33,380 bases of DNA, from assembly GCA_007130605.1 (NCBI GenBank), contig SLSF01000020.1:1-33380 (forward strand), written 5' to 3'. Made by a program: the position numbers and the translations under genes. Positions 22,894 through 31,896 of the stretch are shown here, in pieces. The notes beneath the pieces were generated by a model that made no database searches, was not told where the DNA came from, and was given only the letters and a program-made list of their open reading frames with translations. This DNA comes from Gemmatimonadota bacterium (GTDB lineage: Bacteria > Gemmatimonadota > Gemmatimonadetes > Longimicrobiales > Gaopeijiaceae). How positions within the stretch are numbered: position 1 is the first letter of the stretch; each line of letters begins with the position of its first letter.

Positions 22894-23805
22894 TCAGCGC
22901 CCCCGCTCCACGATGTAGCGGGCCAGCGCCACCAGCTCGGGCGAATCGATCCCGACGGAGTGGAGGGCGTCCATCGCCGCCTCGATCCGGCTCCGGGCTT
23001 CTCTCCTGGCCCCCTCGACGCCCAGGAGCGCCGGATAGGTGGACTTCTCCAGTTCGGTGTCGGAGGGCTCCTTCCCCAGCGCCTCCACCGAGGCGGTCCG
23101 ATCGAGGATGTCGTCGGCGATCTGGAAGGCCAGGCCGATCTCCCGCCCATACCGGAGGAGTCCGGCCCGCACCCCTTCCGGCGCGTCGGCGGCCACCGCA
23201 CCCATCTCGAGCGCCGCGGCCAGGAGCGCGCCGGTCTTCCGACGGTGGAGGTCATCGAGGCTTCCCCGGTCCAGGGCCTGGCCCTCGGCGGTGAGGTCGA
23301 GGGCCTGGCCTCCCACCATCCCAATCCCTCCGGCGGCCCGGGCCAGGAGGACGACGAGTTCGTCGATCCGCGCCCCCGGGAGCCCCTGCTCCCTTCCGGC
23401 CCACCGGAGGGCAAGGGCCGCCAGGGGGATGAGCGCCGCACCCCCCAGGAGGGTGGCCTCCTCGCCATGGACGGTGTGGGGAGTGGGTCGCCCGCGGCGG
23501 AGGGGTGCATCATCCATGCACGGAAGATCGTCGTGCATGAGGGAGTAGGCGTGGATCCACTCCAGGGGGATGGCCAGGTCGTAGATCCCCTCCCCCACCC
23601 CACCACAGGCACGGAAGGCGGTGGCGAAGAGGATGGGGCGAAGACGCTTCCCCCCGGTGGTCACACCATGGCGGATGGGGGCGGCCAGCGTCTCGGGGAC
23701 CCCATGGAGGTGGCGCTCCAGGGCACGCTGGAGCGCGGCCTCCACCTCCACCCGTTCCCGTGAGAGAAAGCCGGCGAGATCCACGGCCTCGTCCTCCACC
23801 GTCAC
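22894..23805 (-). CDS. ispA: short-chain polyprenyl diphosphate synthase (FPP/GGPP type)
   Basis: Condenses isopentenyl diphosphate with allylic diphosphates to form C15 or C20 products. 303 residues. Motifs are GGKRLRP (51-57), first Asp-rich motif DDLPCMDD (92-99, with the two-residue insertion of bacterial FPP synthases), GGQALDL (165-171), KTG (190-192) and second Asp-rich motif DDILD (231-235). The residues before the first Asp-rich motif (HAYSLMH) fit an ispA-type enzyme, but product length cannot be fixed from sequence. The GTG start overlaps the xseB stop as GTGA; a second GTG two codons later is possible. The order xseA-xseB-ispA-dxs is common in bacteria. Confidence 0.93.
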   Translation of the reverse strand: MTVEDEAVDLAGFLSRERVEVEAALQRALERHLHGVPETLAAPIRHGVTTGGKRLRPILFATAFRACGGVGEGIYDLAIPLEWIHAYSLMHDDLPCMDDAPLRRGRPTPHTVHGEEATLLGGAALIPLAALALRWAGREQGLPGARIDELVVLLARAAGGIGMVGGQALDLTAEGQALDRGSLDDLHRRKTGALLAAALEMGAVAADAPEGVRAGLLRYGREIGLAFQIADDILDRTASVEALGKEPSDTELEKSTYPALLGVEGARREARSRIEAAMDALHSVGIDSPELVALARYIVERGR

Positions 23806-24047
23806 TCCCCCCCTCCCTCGAAGGCGCGCAGGCCCAGTCCCTCGGCGTCGTCGATGAGCTCCTGCACACGGAGCTCGGCGGTGGAGAGGATGGACTCCGC
23901 CTCGCGGAGGTGTCCGACGCCCTCCTCGAAGAGCCGGAGTCCTTCTTCGAGCTCGATGTCGCCGCCCTCCAGCCGGGCCACGATCTCGTCCAGCCGGGTG
24001 AGGCGCCGCTCCAGGGAGGGGGCCTCGGATGAATCCTTCTCACTCAT
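23802..24047 (-). CDS. xseB: exodeoxyribonuclease VII small subunit
   Basis: An 81-residue helical protein with the XseB pattern: SLERRLTRLDEIVARLEGGDIELEEGLRLFEEGVGHL, then a second helix and a short charged tail. It binds XseA to form the nuclease that degrades single-stranded DNA. The ATG at 24047 overlaps the xseA stop by 4 bp and its own stop overlaps the next gene by 4 bp, so the three genes are probably translationally coupled. Confidence 0.95.
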   Translation of the reverse strand: MSEKDSSEAPSLERRLTRLDEIVARLEGGDIELEEGLRLFEEGVGHLREAESILSTAELRVQELIDDAEGLGLRAFEGGGE

Positions 24048-25384
24048 GGAATGACCTCGTCGTCAGGTTCTGGTTCGATTTCTTCGACCCGGCAGTGGAC
24101 CCGGCCGTCGACGATTCGGAGTACGAATGCTTCGTCCACCCTGAAGTCGTCGCTGGCGCGAAGGACCCGACCGTCGGGGTCCAGGGGGACGGCATAGCCC
24201 CGCCGAAGGGTGGAGAGGGGGGAGAGCGCCTCGATCCCGGCCGCCGCCCGTGCCATCTGGTGGCGTCGGTCGGAGAGCAGTGCGGTCATGGCCCGCTCCA
24301 GTCGTTCCCCCCCCGTGGTGATCCGACGCCCGGCGGGCTCCAGGAGCCGCCGCACTGCGGGTCCCATCCGATCGCCACGCCGCGCCACGCCGGCCCGCAG
24401 GGGAAGAAGCAGGGAGCGGAGCCCGCCCCCGAGCCGGGCAATCCGGTCCGACAGAGCCCGCCGCCGACGGTCCACCTGCTCCCGGAGCCCCCGGGCCAGG
24501 CGAGGCGCGGCCCGTTCCAGGAACTCCAGGAGCGCGGCTGCGTCCGGGACCGCCGCCTCGGCCGCCGCCGACGGGGTGGGCGCACGCAGATCCGCCACAA
24601 GGTCCGAGATCGTCACATCGGTCTCGTGCCCCACCGCCGAGATCACCGGCACCGGCGCCATGGCGATGGCCCGGGCCACCGGTTCCTCGTTGAAGGCCCA
24701 GAGGTCCTCGATGGATCCCCCGCCCCGCCCCACGATCATGAGGTCGAGCCCCTCCACCCGACCCAGCGCCCCGATGGCGCGGGCGATCTCCTCCGACGCA
24801 CCCTCCCCCTGCACCCGGGCGCCCCGAATGATCACCCGGCTCCAGGGGGCTCGGCGCTTCAGCACCGAGAGGATATCCCGAAGTGCCGCCCCCGTGGTCG
24901 AGGTGACGACCCCGATGGTGGTGGGAAAGCGGGGGATGGGCCGCTTCCGCTCCGCCGCCAGGAGCCCCTCCCCTTCCAGCCGGGCACGAAGCTTCTCGAA
25001 AGCGAGTTTCCAGAGCCCCTCCTCTCCCTCCGCCTGCACCTCTTCGGCCGTGAACTGGAACTCGCCCCGCCGTTCGTAGAGGGTCACCGAGCCGAGGATC
25101 CGGAGGGTCATCCCCTCGTCGGGATCCATGGGGAGGCGGGAGGCCCGGCTGCGCCACATCACGCACCGGATCTGGGCCCGCTCGTCCTTGAGGGTGAAGT
25201 AGCAGTGTCCGGAGCGGGCGCGGGTCCAGTTGGTCACCTCGCCCCGGATCCAGAGGGTGGGGAGGGTCTCCTCGAGGAGCGCCCGCACGGCAGCGTTCAG
25301 GTCCGAAACGTCCCAGACCCGGGGGGAGTCCACCTCGGGCTCGGGATCCGGCTCCCGGTGGAAAAGGTCGAGGGGCTCGGTCAT
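24044..25384 (-). CDS. xseA: exodeoxyribonuclease VII large subunit
   Basis: Catalytic subunit of exonuclease VII; 446 residues. An N-terminal OB-fold at about 22-115 (LWIRGEVTNWTRARSGHCYFTLKD) binds single-stranded DNA. The catalytic domain has IGVVTSTTGAALRDI (157-171), GRGGGSIEDLWAFNE (219-233) and SAVGHETDVTISDLVAD with RAPTPSAAAE. An Arg-rich coiled coil spans about 280-400, followed by a C-terminal strand region. The ATG at 25384 lies 19 bp after the rny stop. Confidence 0.96.
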   Translation of the reverse strand: MTEPLDLFHREPDPEPEVDSPRVWDVSDLNAAVRALLEETLPTLWIRGEVTNWTRARSGHCYFTLKDERAQIRCVMWRSRASRLPMDPDEGMTLRILGSVTLYERRGEFQFTAEEVQAEGEEGLWKLAFEKLRARLEGEGLLAAERKRPIPRFPTTIGVVTSTTGAALRDILSVLKRRAPWSRVIIRGARVQGEGASEEIARAIGALGRVEGLDLMIVGRGGGSIEDLWAFNEEPVARAIAMAPVPVISAVGHETDVTISDLVADLRAPTPSAAAEAAVPDAAALLEFLERAAPRLARGLREQVDRRRRALSDRIARLGGGLRSLLLPLRAGVARRGDRMGPAVRRLLEPAGRRITTGGERLERAMTALLSDRRHQMARAAAGIEALSPLSTLRRGYAVPLDPDGRVLRASDDFRVDEAFVLRIVDGRVHCRVEEIEPEPDDEVIP

Positions 25385-25403
25385 GGTGCGTCGGGGTCCG
25401 GCG

Positions 25404-26984
25404 TCAACGCGCGAAGTCCACGGCGCGCTTCTCCCGGATCACCACCACCTTGATCTGCCCCGGGTACTGGAGCTCGTCTTCGAAGCGCCGGGCCACCTTC
25501 TCGGAGATCCTCGACATCTCCTCGTCGGAGACCTGGTCGGGCTCCACCATGACCCGCACCTCACGTCCGGCCTGCACCGCGTAGCACCGCTCCACCCCCT
25601 CGAACTCCAGGGCGATGGCCTCCAGCCGCTCGAGCCGCTTCACATAGGTGTCGAACATCTCCCGTCTCGCCCCGGGACGGGAGCCGGAGATGGCGTCCGC
25701 CGCCGTCACCAGGAAGGCCTCCACCGACTCGTGGGGCTCCTCGTCGTGGTGCGCCCGGATGGAGTTCAGGACGACGGCGTGCTCCCCATGCTTTCGACAG
25801 AGCTGATGGCCCAGCTCCACATGCGTCCCCTCGTGGTCGGCGGTCATCCCCTTGCCCACGTCGTGGAGGAGACCGGCCCGCTTCGCCATCTGCACATCGA
25901 CGCCCATCTCGGCCGCCATCATCCCTGCCAGGCGGGCCACCTCCCGGGAGTGGACGAGCTGGTTCTGGCCGTAGGAAGTCCGGAAGTGGAGCCGGCCCAG
26001 CACCTTGACGATTTCGGGGTGGAGGTCGTGGATTCCCAGGTCGTAGAGGACCTCCTCGGCGGCTTCCTTCATGGTGGCCTCCACCTCGCCCTGGCTCTTC
26101 TCCACCATCTCCTCGATCCGGCCCGGATGGATCCGGCCATCCTCGATGAGCTTCTCCATGGCGATGCGGGCGACTTCGCGGCGGATGGGGTTGAAGCCGG
26201 AGAGGACCACCGCCTCGGGGGTGTCGTCGATGATCACATCGATCCCCGTCGCCTGCTCGAAGGCCCGGATGTTCCGGCCCTCGCGGCCGATGATTCGGCC
26301 CTTCATGTCGTCGGAGGGGAGCTGAACCACCGAGACCGTGGCCTGCTGGGTCTCCTCGGCGGCCATGCGCTGAATCGCCTGGGCGAGGATCTTCCGGCCC
26401 TCCCGGGTGGCGGTGCGCTGGGCCTCCTCCCGTATGTCGCGGAGGGTGCGCGAGGCGCGGGCGCGAGCCTCGTCCTCGAGGCCGGAAATGAGATCGGCCC
26501 GGGCCTCTTCCCGGGTGATGCCGGCCAGCGACTCCAGCCGCTCGGTGGCCTCGGCGGTCATCCGGTCCACTTCGCCGGCCTTCTCGTCCACCGCCCGCTC
26601 CCGCTCCCGGAGTTCCCGGGCCCGCTCCTCCTGCTGCAGGTCCCGCTCGTTCAGCCGATCGAACTTCCGGTCGAGGGCGTCGGAGCGCTCCTCCATCCGA
26701 CGCTCCGCCCGCTCGATCTCCTCCCGCCGACGGGCCTCCTCCTTCTCCCATTCCTCGCGCAGACGGAAGGCTTCCTCCTTTCCGCGGAGTTCGCCTTCCT
26801 TTTCGATGCTGCGGGCCTCTTCACGGGCCCGTTCCACGATTCGCGTCGCCTCGTCACGGGCGTGCGCCCTCTCCTCTTCGCGGCGTCGCCGCTCCCTGGA
26901 ACGCCCCTGAATCGCGCCCAGGACGCCCCCCAGGAGTGCAGCCAGCAACACCGCCGCGATCCACATCGCAAGCGGGACTTCCAT
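25404..26984 (-). CDS. rny: ribonuclease Y
   Basis: Membrane-anchored endoribonuclease that starts mRNA decay. 526 residues. A membrane helix (5-25) is followed by a long charged coiled coil (28-210), a KH RNA-binding domain (GRIIGREGRNIR at 229-240), and an HD domain (HSREVARLAG, LLHDVGK with the dyad at 374-375, AHHDEE at 411-416), then a C-terminal helical/strand domain. All catalytic HD residues seem intact. The start at 26984 directly precedes the hydrophobic helix. It lies 111 bp after zapA, so it may be expressed with it or from its own promoter. Confidence 0.97.
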   Translation of the reverse strand: MEVPLAMWIAAVLLAALLGGVLGAIQGRSRERRRREEERAHARDEATRIVERAREEARSIEKEGELRGKEEAFRLREEWEKEEARRREEIERAERRMEERSDALDRKFDRLNERDLQQEERARELRERERAVDEKAGEVDRMTAEATERLESLAGITREEARADLISGLEDEARARASRTLRDIREEAQRTATREGRKILAQAIQRMAAEETQQATVSVVQLPSDDMKGRIIGREGRNIRAFEQATGIDVIIDDTPEAVVLSGFNPIRREVARIAMEKLIEDGRIHPGRIEEMVEKSQGEVEATMKEAAEEVLYDLGIHDLHPEIVKVLGRLHFRTSYGQNQLVHSREVARLAGMMAAEMGVDVQMAKRAGLLHDVGKGMTADHEGTHVELGHQLCRKHGEHAVVLNSIRAHHDEEPHESVEAFLVTAADAISGSRPGARREMFDTYVKRLERLEAIALEFEGVERCYAVQAGREVRVMVEPDQVSDEEMSRISEKVARRFEDELQYPGQIKVVVIREKRAVDFAR

Positions 26985-27027
26985 GTATATTCTCCGAAAT
27001 CACGATCATTGGATTATGGGGCGGGAG

Positions 27028-27045
27028 ACCGGGGGAGACCCCGGT
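27028..27045. other. GC hairpin between zapA and rny
   Basis: ACCGGGG, GAGA, CCCCGGT: a perfect 7-bp stem with a tetraloop in the 111-bp spacer. No T-run follows on the minus strand, so it is not a standard terminator. A CATAAT sequence close by on the minus strand (about 27014-27019) could serve as a -10 box for rny, but I see no matching -35. In many bacteria a 6S RNA gene follows zapA; this spacer is too short to hold one. Confidence 0.4.
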
Positions 27046-27095
27046 GCCACCGAAGTGCAAGATAGGTCCCATGGCGACGAACCGCCATCCGCTTC

Positions 27096-27392
27096 CTACT
27101 CCACTTCCTCTTCGATCCGTTTCACGAGATTGGTGGAGCGGGAGATCACTTCCTTTCGGAGCTGGTCCAGTTCCTCCTGAACCTGAAAGTACCGGTCGGT
27201 GATGGAGAGGGCAGCGAGGATGACGGCCCGGTGGTTCTCCACCATTCCGGAGAGTTCCCGGATCTCCCGGATCCGGGCATCCAGGTGCTCGGCGCAGGAA
27301 CGGGTGTACTCGGGGTCCGCCGACGACCGGAGGACATGTTCCTCTCCGGCAATGCGGACGGTGACGGTTCGCTTCTCCACCGGATCACTCAC
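27096..27392 (-). CDS. zapA: cell division protein ZapA
   Basis: A 98-residue FtsZ-ring stabiliser. The N-terminal strand region (VTVRIAGEEHVLRSSADPEYTRSCAEHLDARI) matches ZapA, followed by a long helix for dimer/tetramer formation (AALSITDRYFQVQEELDQLRKEV). The GTG start overlaps the stop of the preceding small coiled-coil gene as GTGA. The location after pheT and before rny is typical in several phyla. Confidence 0.93.
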   Translation of the reverse strand: MSDPVEKRTVTVRIAGEEHVLRSSADPEYTRSCAEHLDARIREIRELSGMVENHRAVILAALSITDRYFQVQEELDQLRKEVISRSTNLVKRIEEEVE

Positions 27393-27697
27393 GGCTGCTC
27401 CTCGAGAAAGCGGATGCGGGCCAGGAGCCGCTCGACGGCCTCCCTGCCCTCCTCGATACGACTGCGAAGCTCCTCGTTTTCCTCCTGCAGTCCCGACACG
27501 GTGCGCTGCAGCTGCGCAGGGTCCTCGTCGCCCCGGGTGAAGCGCCGGAGGAGTGCCTCCACATCCCGGACCCGGGTCTCCGCCCGCTGGGTCCGCGCCT
27601 CGAGGCGCTTCATCTCCTCCAGGAGGCGACCGACGGCCCCCTCCACCTCGGAGAGCGCCTTTCGCTCGAGTCCTTCAACGTCCACGGATTCCGACAC
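27389..27697 (-). CDS. small coiled-coil protein, possible ZapB-like partner of ZapA
   Basis: A 102-residue protein almost wholly alpha-helical with two heptad-rich stretches: about 12-50 (AVGRLLEEMKRLEARTQRAE) and 62-98 (LQRTVSGLQEENEELRSRIEE). It has no membrane or catalytic motif. The start is GTG at 27697 with GGAGG 7 nt upstream, which makes it overlap the end of pheT by 23 bp; a GTG four codons later is an alternative. The 4-bp overlap with zapA suggests a division role, such as a ZapB-like or FtsZ-ring accessory factor. Coiled coils resemble each other, so this is inference from context. Confidence 0.75.
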   Translation of the reverse strand: MSESVDVEGLERKALSEVEGAVGRLLEEMKRLEARTQRAETRVRDVEALLRRFTRGDEDPAQLQRTVSGLQEENEELRSRIEEGREAVERLLARIRFLEEQP

Positions 27698-30095
27698 CCA
27701 TCTCCTCCTTCAAGGCTCCAGCGACTGCGTCGACCCACCCGTCGACCTCGGCGTCGGTGAGTGTCCGGTCCTCCGCACGGAAGTGGAGTCGGACCGCCAC
27801 CGACCGGTGACCCTCGGGAATCCCCCGGCCCCGGTAGAGGTCGAAGATTGACGCTTCGGCGAGGATTTCGCCACCCCGCTCCCGAACCAGGCCCAGGACC
27901 TCCTCGACGGTCCGATCGTCCGAGATGACGAGGGCCAGGTCCCGTTCGGTACCCGGGTGCGTCGGAAGGGGTCGTACCCGGAAGTCCTCCACCTGGGCGG
28001 GAGCTTCGGGCAGGGCCAGGTCCAGGGCCCAGACCGTACCAGCCCACGGGGGAAGGTCGACCCGGTCCGGATGGACCGCTCCCGCGGTGCCCACGACCTC
28101 GCCCCCGGCCTCGTGCAGGGCGACGGTGGTGCCGGGAAGATAGAGGTCCGACTCCTCGTCCTCGTGGGGGACGACCTGCCCGCCCCCGGACAGGATCGAG
28201 GCACCGAGAGACTCCAGGAGCCCCTTCACCTCCCATAGGTCCACGGCGGAATCGTCGGTGCTCCAGTGCTCCGGAAGCCGACGACCATGAAGGACGACTG
28301 CGAGACGGGTCGCCTCTCCGGGGAGCGCTCCCTTCTCTCCGGCGGTGAAGACGGTTCCGATCTCGTAGAGCCGGATATCGCGATTCCGACGGGCAAGATT
28401 GTACTCCACCCGCCGGAGGAGGGCGGGTACGAGGGAACGCCGAAGGTAGCGCTCCTCCGCCGACACCGGGTTCGAGACCTCCACCTCGCCCTCGCCCTCC
28501 GGAGCGAAGGCCGGTGTCTGCGCCTCCAGGAGTCCCCAGGCCGAGAGCCGGCTCCGGAGCTCATCTTCGAGGGCGAAGCGGGGATCGTCGGGGACGGTCC
28601 CGGGGCGATACGGGTTCAGGGTGTCGGGGAAGTGGTCGAAGCCCCAGGTGCGTGCGATCTCCTCCACCAGGTCCACTTCGCGGGTGACATCCCAGCTCCG
28701 CCATCCGGGCACGCCCACCGAGAGGGCCTCCCCGTCGCGACCGTCGAAGGTGAAGCCCAGGGGCTCCAGGAGTTCGCGGATGGTCTCCTCGGTGAAGTGC
28801 ACCCCGAGAACGGCCTCCACGCGGGCCGGACGAAGGGTGACCCGCACCGGGGTGTGGGGCCGGGCCGTGGCATCGAGGAGGGGAGCCTCCACCTCCCCTC
28901 CGGCGACGGCGACGATGAGCCGCGCGCAACGTTCGGCGGCCGCCCGGAGGCCCTCGGGATCGACCCCCCGCTCGAAGCGATACGACGCATCGGTGGAAAG
29001 GGCCAGCGCCTTCCGGGTGGCCCGGATCGGTCCCGGGGTGAAGAGGGCGCACTCCAGGAGGATGTCGCGGGTCTCCTCCGTCACCTCCGATTCGGCGCCG
29101 CCCAGGACGCCGGCCACCGCCATGGGGCGTTCGGCATCGCAGATGGCGAGCATCTCGGGGGTGAGGCCCCGATCCACACCATCGAGGGTGCGGAGCTCCT
29201 CCCCCTCCCTCGCCTTCCGGACCACCACCGCTCCCCCCCCGATCCGGTCCAGGTCGAAGGCGTGGAGGGGTTGTCCGACTTCGTGCAGGATGTAGTTGGT
29301 GGCGTCCACCACATTGTTCACCGGTCGGGCCCCGACGGCCCGAAGGCGCGCCTGGAGCCAGGCGGGGGACGGACCCACCTCCACACCCCGGATCACGATG
29401 CCCAGGTAGCGCGGGCACCGGTCCGGGTCCTCGATCCGGATCGACAGATGCGGTCCCTCGACAGCGGCCTCCCCCTCACGCCACTCCATGACGCTTCCTT
29501 CGGGGGTGGCATCACCCGGAAGCCCGGGGAGACGGACCTCGCCATCTCCCTCCCGGAGCACCTCGCGGGCCATCCCCTGGTGGGAGAGGAGGTCAGGTCG
29601 GTTCGAGGTGACCTCCACATCGAGCCGGATGTCGGAGAGCCCCAGCGCCTCCACCAGGGGGTCCCCTGCGGCGAAGTCGCCCTCGAGGGTCATGAGGCCG
29701 TCGGCTCCCGAGCCCAGCCCCAGCTCCTTTTCGGAGCAGAGCATTCCGTGCGACGGCTCTCCACGGAGTTTCGCCTTGCGGATCTTCATCCCCCCCGGAA
29801 GGGTGGAACCCACCGGAGCGAAGGGATACCACCCCCCCTCCCGCACATTGGGTGCGCCGCACACCACCTGGAGGGTCTCCCCACCGGAATCCACCTGGCA
29901 GAGGGTGAGCCGGTCGGCATCGGGATGGGGACGGACCCCGGTGACCCGGGCCACCTGGATCTCGCCCAGTCCCGCCGCCAGGTCTTCGCGGCCCTCCACC
30001 GGAAAGCCCCGGTGGGTCAGGCGCTCGGCGATCTCTTCCGGGGTGGCGCCGAGTTCCGGGGCGAGATCCTTCAGCCATCGCAAAGAGATATTCAT
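27675..30095 (-). CDS. pheT: phenylalanine-tRNA ligase beta subunit
   Basis: Beta subunit of the heterotetrameric enzyme that charges tRNA-Phe; 806 residues, a normal full length. Order of domains: N-terminal start MNISLRWLKDL, tRNA-binding OB domain (about 40-150), B3/B4 editing domain (about 205-380), B5 domain (about 405-475), catalytic-like core (about 485-690) and C-terminal anticodon-binding FDX-ACB domain (RPLPTHPGTERDLALVISDD to the end). The ATG overlaps the pheS stop by 4 bp, ensuring balanced subunit synthesis. Confidence 0.97.
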   Translation of the reverse strand: MNISLRWLKDLAPELGATPEEIAERLTHRGFPVEGREDLAAGLGEIQVARVTGVRPHPDADRLTLCQVDSGGETLQVVCGAPNVREGGWYPFAPVGSTLPGGMKIRKAKLRGEPSHGMLCSEKELGLGSGADGLMTLEGDFAAGDPLVEALGLSDIRLDVEVTSNRPDLLSHQGMAREVLREGDGEVRLPGLPGDATPEGSVMEWREGEAAVEGPHLSIRIEDPDRCPRYLGIVIRGVEVGPSPAWLQARLRAVGARPVNNVVDATNYILHEVGQPLHAFDLDRIGGGAVVVRKAREGEELRTLDGVDRGLTPEMLAICDAERPMAVAGVLGGAESEVTEETRDILLECALFTPGPIRATRKALALSTDASYRFERGVDPEGLRAAAERCARLIVAVAGGEVEAPLLDATARPHTPVRVTLRPARVEAVLGVHFTEETIRELLEPLGFTFDGRDGEALSVGVPGWRSWDVTREVDLVEEIARTWGFDHFPDTLNPYRPGTVPDDPRFALEDELRSRLSAWGLLEAQTPAFAPEGEGEVEVSNPVSAEERYLRRSLVPALLRRVEYNLARRNRDIRLYEIGTVFTAGEKGALPGEATRLAVVLHGRRLPEHWSTDDSAVDLWEVKGLLESLGASILSGGGQVVPHEDEESDLYLPGTTVALHEAGGEVVGTAGAVHPDRVDLPPWAGTVWALDLALPEAPAQVEDFRVRPLPTHPGTERDLALVISDDRTVEEVLGLVRERGGEILAEASIFDLYRGRGIPEGHRSVAVRLHFRAEDRTLTDAEVDGWVDAVAGALKEEMGVGIRGR

Positions 30096-31135
30096 CGGTC
30101 GGCGAACTGCTCGAGGAAGCGGATATCGTTCTCGAAAAAGGCCCGGATGTCGGAGATGCCGTACTTGAGCATCCCGATCCGCCCCGGACCCATCCCGAAG
30201 GCGAAGCCGGTATAGCGCTCGGAATCGATCCCGGCGGCGTCCAGAACCGCCGGATCCACCATGCCCGCACCCATGATCTCGAGCCAGTCGGTCTCCTCCT
30301 CCTGGCCCGCCTCATTGGTGAAGACCCGCTTCACGTCGACTTCGGCCGAAGGCTCGGTGAAGGGAAAGAAGGACGGTCGGAAGCGGATCCGGGTCCCCGG
30401 CCCCCAGTAACGGCGGGCAAACTCCGCAAGCGTCGCCTTGAGGTCGACGAAGGTGACCCCCTCGTCCACCACCAGGCCCTCGAGCTGGGCGAAGGCGGGC
30501 GCATGGGTGGCGTCGTAGGTATCGCGCCGGTAGACCATCCCCGGGGCGAGCACCCGGATGGGGGGATCGTACGCCTCGAGGGTCCGGACCTGCACCGGCG
30601 AGGTGTGGCTCCGAAGGAGGTGGCCCCCGGTGAGGTAGAGGGTGTCCTGTTCGTCAGCCGCCGGATGGTCGAGGGGGGTGTTGAGGGCCTCGAAGTTGTA
30701 CCACTCGGTTTCGGCCTCGGGGCCCCGCACCCGGGTGAATCCGAGTCCACGGAAGATCTCCCAGAGCTCGTCGATGACCTGGGTCACCGGGTGGCGTCCA
30801 CCGGGCCACCTCGGCCGGGCTGGAAGGGTTCGATCCTCCTCCCCTCCCAGGGCATCGCGACCGGCATCCGACGCCGCCAGGGTGGTACCTCGGCCCTCGA
30901 TGGCCTCCTGGAGTCGGGCCTTGACCCGGTTGGCCTCGGCGCCCACCCGGGGGCGCTCCTCCGGATCGAGCCCCCCCAGATGCCGGAGAATGGAGGAGAT
31001 GCGCCCGTCCTTCCGACCCAGGAAGGTCACACGAACCGCCTCCAGCGCCTCGGGCTCGGTGGCCTCATTCACCCGGTCGAGCGCCTCCGCTTCCAGGGCC
31101 TTCAGCTTGTCCACAAGGGATTGCTCCGAACTCAT
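30092..31135 (-). CDS. pheS: phenylalanine-tRNA ligase alpha subunit
   Basis: Catalytic alpha subunit of PheRS; 347 residues. An N-terminal coiled coil (about 1-90, with VTFLGRKDGRISSILRHLGGL) contacts the tRNA. Class II motifs follow: HPVTQVIDELWEIFRGLGF, HTSPVQVRTL, then VYRRDTYDATHAPAFAQLEGLVVD (motif 2) and GFAFGMGPGRIGMLKYGISDIR (motif 3). GGAAGGCGG lies before the ATG. It is 42 nt downstream of an intrinsic terminator after rplT, so its expression may depend on read-through. Confidence 0.97.
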   Translation of the reverse strand: MSSEQSLVDKLKALEAEALDRVNEATEPEALEAVRVTFLGRKDGRISSILRHLGGLDPEERPRVGAEANRVKARLQEAIEGRGTTLAASDAGRDALGGEEDRTLPARPRWPGGRHPVTQVIDELWEIFRGLGFTRVRGPEAETEWYNFEALNTPLDHPAADEQDTLYLTGGHLLRSHTSPVQVRTLEAYDPPIRVLAPGMVYRRDTYDATHAPAFAQLEGLVVDEGVTFVDLKATLAEFARRYWGPGTRIRFRPSFFPFTEPSAEVDVKRVFTNEAGQEEETDWLEIMGAGMVDPAVLDAAGIDSERYTGFAFGMGPGRIGMLKYGISDIRAFFENDIRFLEQFADR

Positions 31136-31176
31136 CTACCGCCTTCCATGGATGATGGCTGGACTGGATCCATCCG

Positions 31177-31212
31177 AAAACGGGGCCCCGGGGTCAATCC
31201 CCGGAAGCCCCG
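31177..31212 (-). terminator. intrinsic terminator between rplT and pheS
   Basis: On the minus strand: CGGGGC, TT, CCGGGG, loop ATTGA, CCCCGG, G, GCCCCG, TTTT. A 12-bp stem with a small internal loop and a short T-run. It is 67 bp after the rplT stop and 42 bp before the pheS start, which leaves no room for a promoter after it, so it probably attenuates rather than fully separates the two units. I saw no Phe-rich leader peptide. Confidence 0.75.
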
Positions 31213-31279
31213 CTCGGATCTGGCTGTGCCGAGATCGGCCCCCATCCCCCTTCATCCGGAAGGGAGCGGGCCGCACGGG

Positions 31280-31645
31280 TCAGGAGGCCTGGGTCAGCGC
31301 GTCCTTCGCCTGGGTGGCGAGGGCCTCGAAGGCCTCGGGGCTCCGCACCGCCAGGTCGGCGAGTGCCTTCCGGTCGAGCTCGACACCCGACTTGTTCAGG
31401 CCATCCATGAACCGGGAGTAGGAGAGGTCGTGCTGGCGCGCCGCCGCATTGATCCGGGTGATCCAGAGGCGCCGGAAGTTCCGCTTCTTCTTCTTCCGGT
31501 CGCGGTAGGCGTGCTCCCACCCCTTCTCCACCGCGTCCTTCGCCGTGCGGTAGATGTTCTTGCGGCGCCCGAAGTAGCCCTTGGCCTCCTTCAGGATCTT
31601 CTTTTTCCGGTCCCGCCGTGCGGGAGCTCCAGTGGTGCGTGGCAT
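31280..31645 (-). CDS. rplT: 50S ribosomal protein L20
   Basis: A 121-residue basic protein that binds 23S rRNA early in large-subunit assembly. Typical start [24 protein letters not shown], then [26 protein letters not shown] and KALADLA. L20 is the known autoregulator of infC-rpmI-rplT operons in E. coli and B. subtilis, so it is the first candidate to act on the structured infC leader of this window. Confidence 0.98.
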   Translation of the reverse strand: MPRTTGAPARRDRKKKILKEAKGYFGRRKNIYRTAKDAVEKGWEHAYRDRKKKKRNFRRLWITRINAAARQHDLSYSRFMDGLNKSGVELDRKALADLAVRSPEAFEALATQAKDALTQAS

Positions 31646-31663
31646 CGTGGGTCTCCTTGATTC

Positions 31664-31861
31664 CTACAGATTCGGCAGGAGGCGGTTGATCCGCTTCTCG
31701 TCCTTCGGGTCCACCAGGGTGGCCTGCCGGAGGCGCCGCTTCCGCTTCGTGGTCTTCTTGGTGAGGATGTGGCTCTTGTTCGCACGACGGCGACGGAGCT
31801 TTCCGGTTCCGGTCCGCTTGATCCGCTTGGCGGCGGCGCGGTTCGTCTTCATCTTGGGCAT
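31664..31861 (-). CDS. rpmI: 50S ribosomal protein L35
   Basis: A 65-residue very basic protein ([25 protein letters not shown], then [17 protein letters not shown]). The start at 31861 follows AAGGAG by about 8 nt; an in-frame extension to 31924 is not protein-like. It is the middle gene of the classical infC-rpmI-rplT operon. Confidence 0.97.
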   Translation of the reverse strand: MPKMKTNRAAAKRIKRTGTGKLRRRRANKSHILTKKTTKRKRRLRQATLVDPKDEKRINRLLPNL

Positions 31862-31896
31862 TGTCTGCTCTCCTTGCTGCCTTGGGTTGGCGTCGG

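Noticed and set aside
26985-27095. 6S RNA gene after zapA
   Set aside because: The spacer is only 111 bp and shows no long irregular hairpin with a central bubble.
28266-30215. 649-codon plus-strand frame opposite pheT
   Set aside because: Antisense to a complete, well-matched pheT; long shadow frames are common at this GC content.
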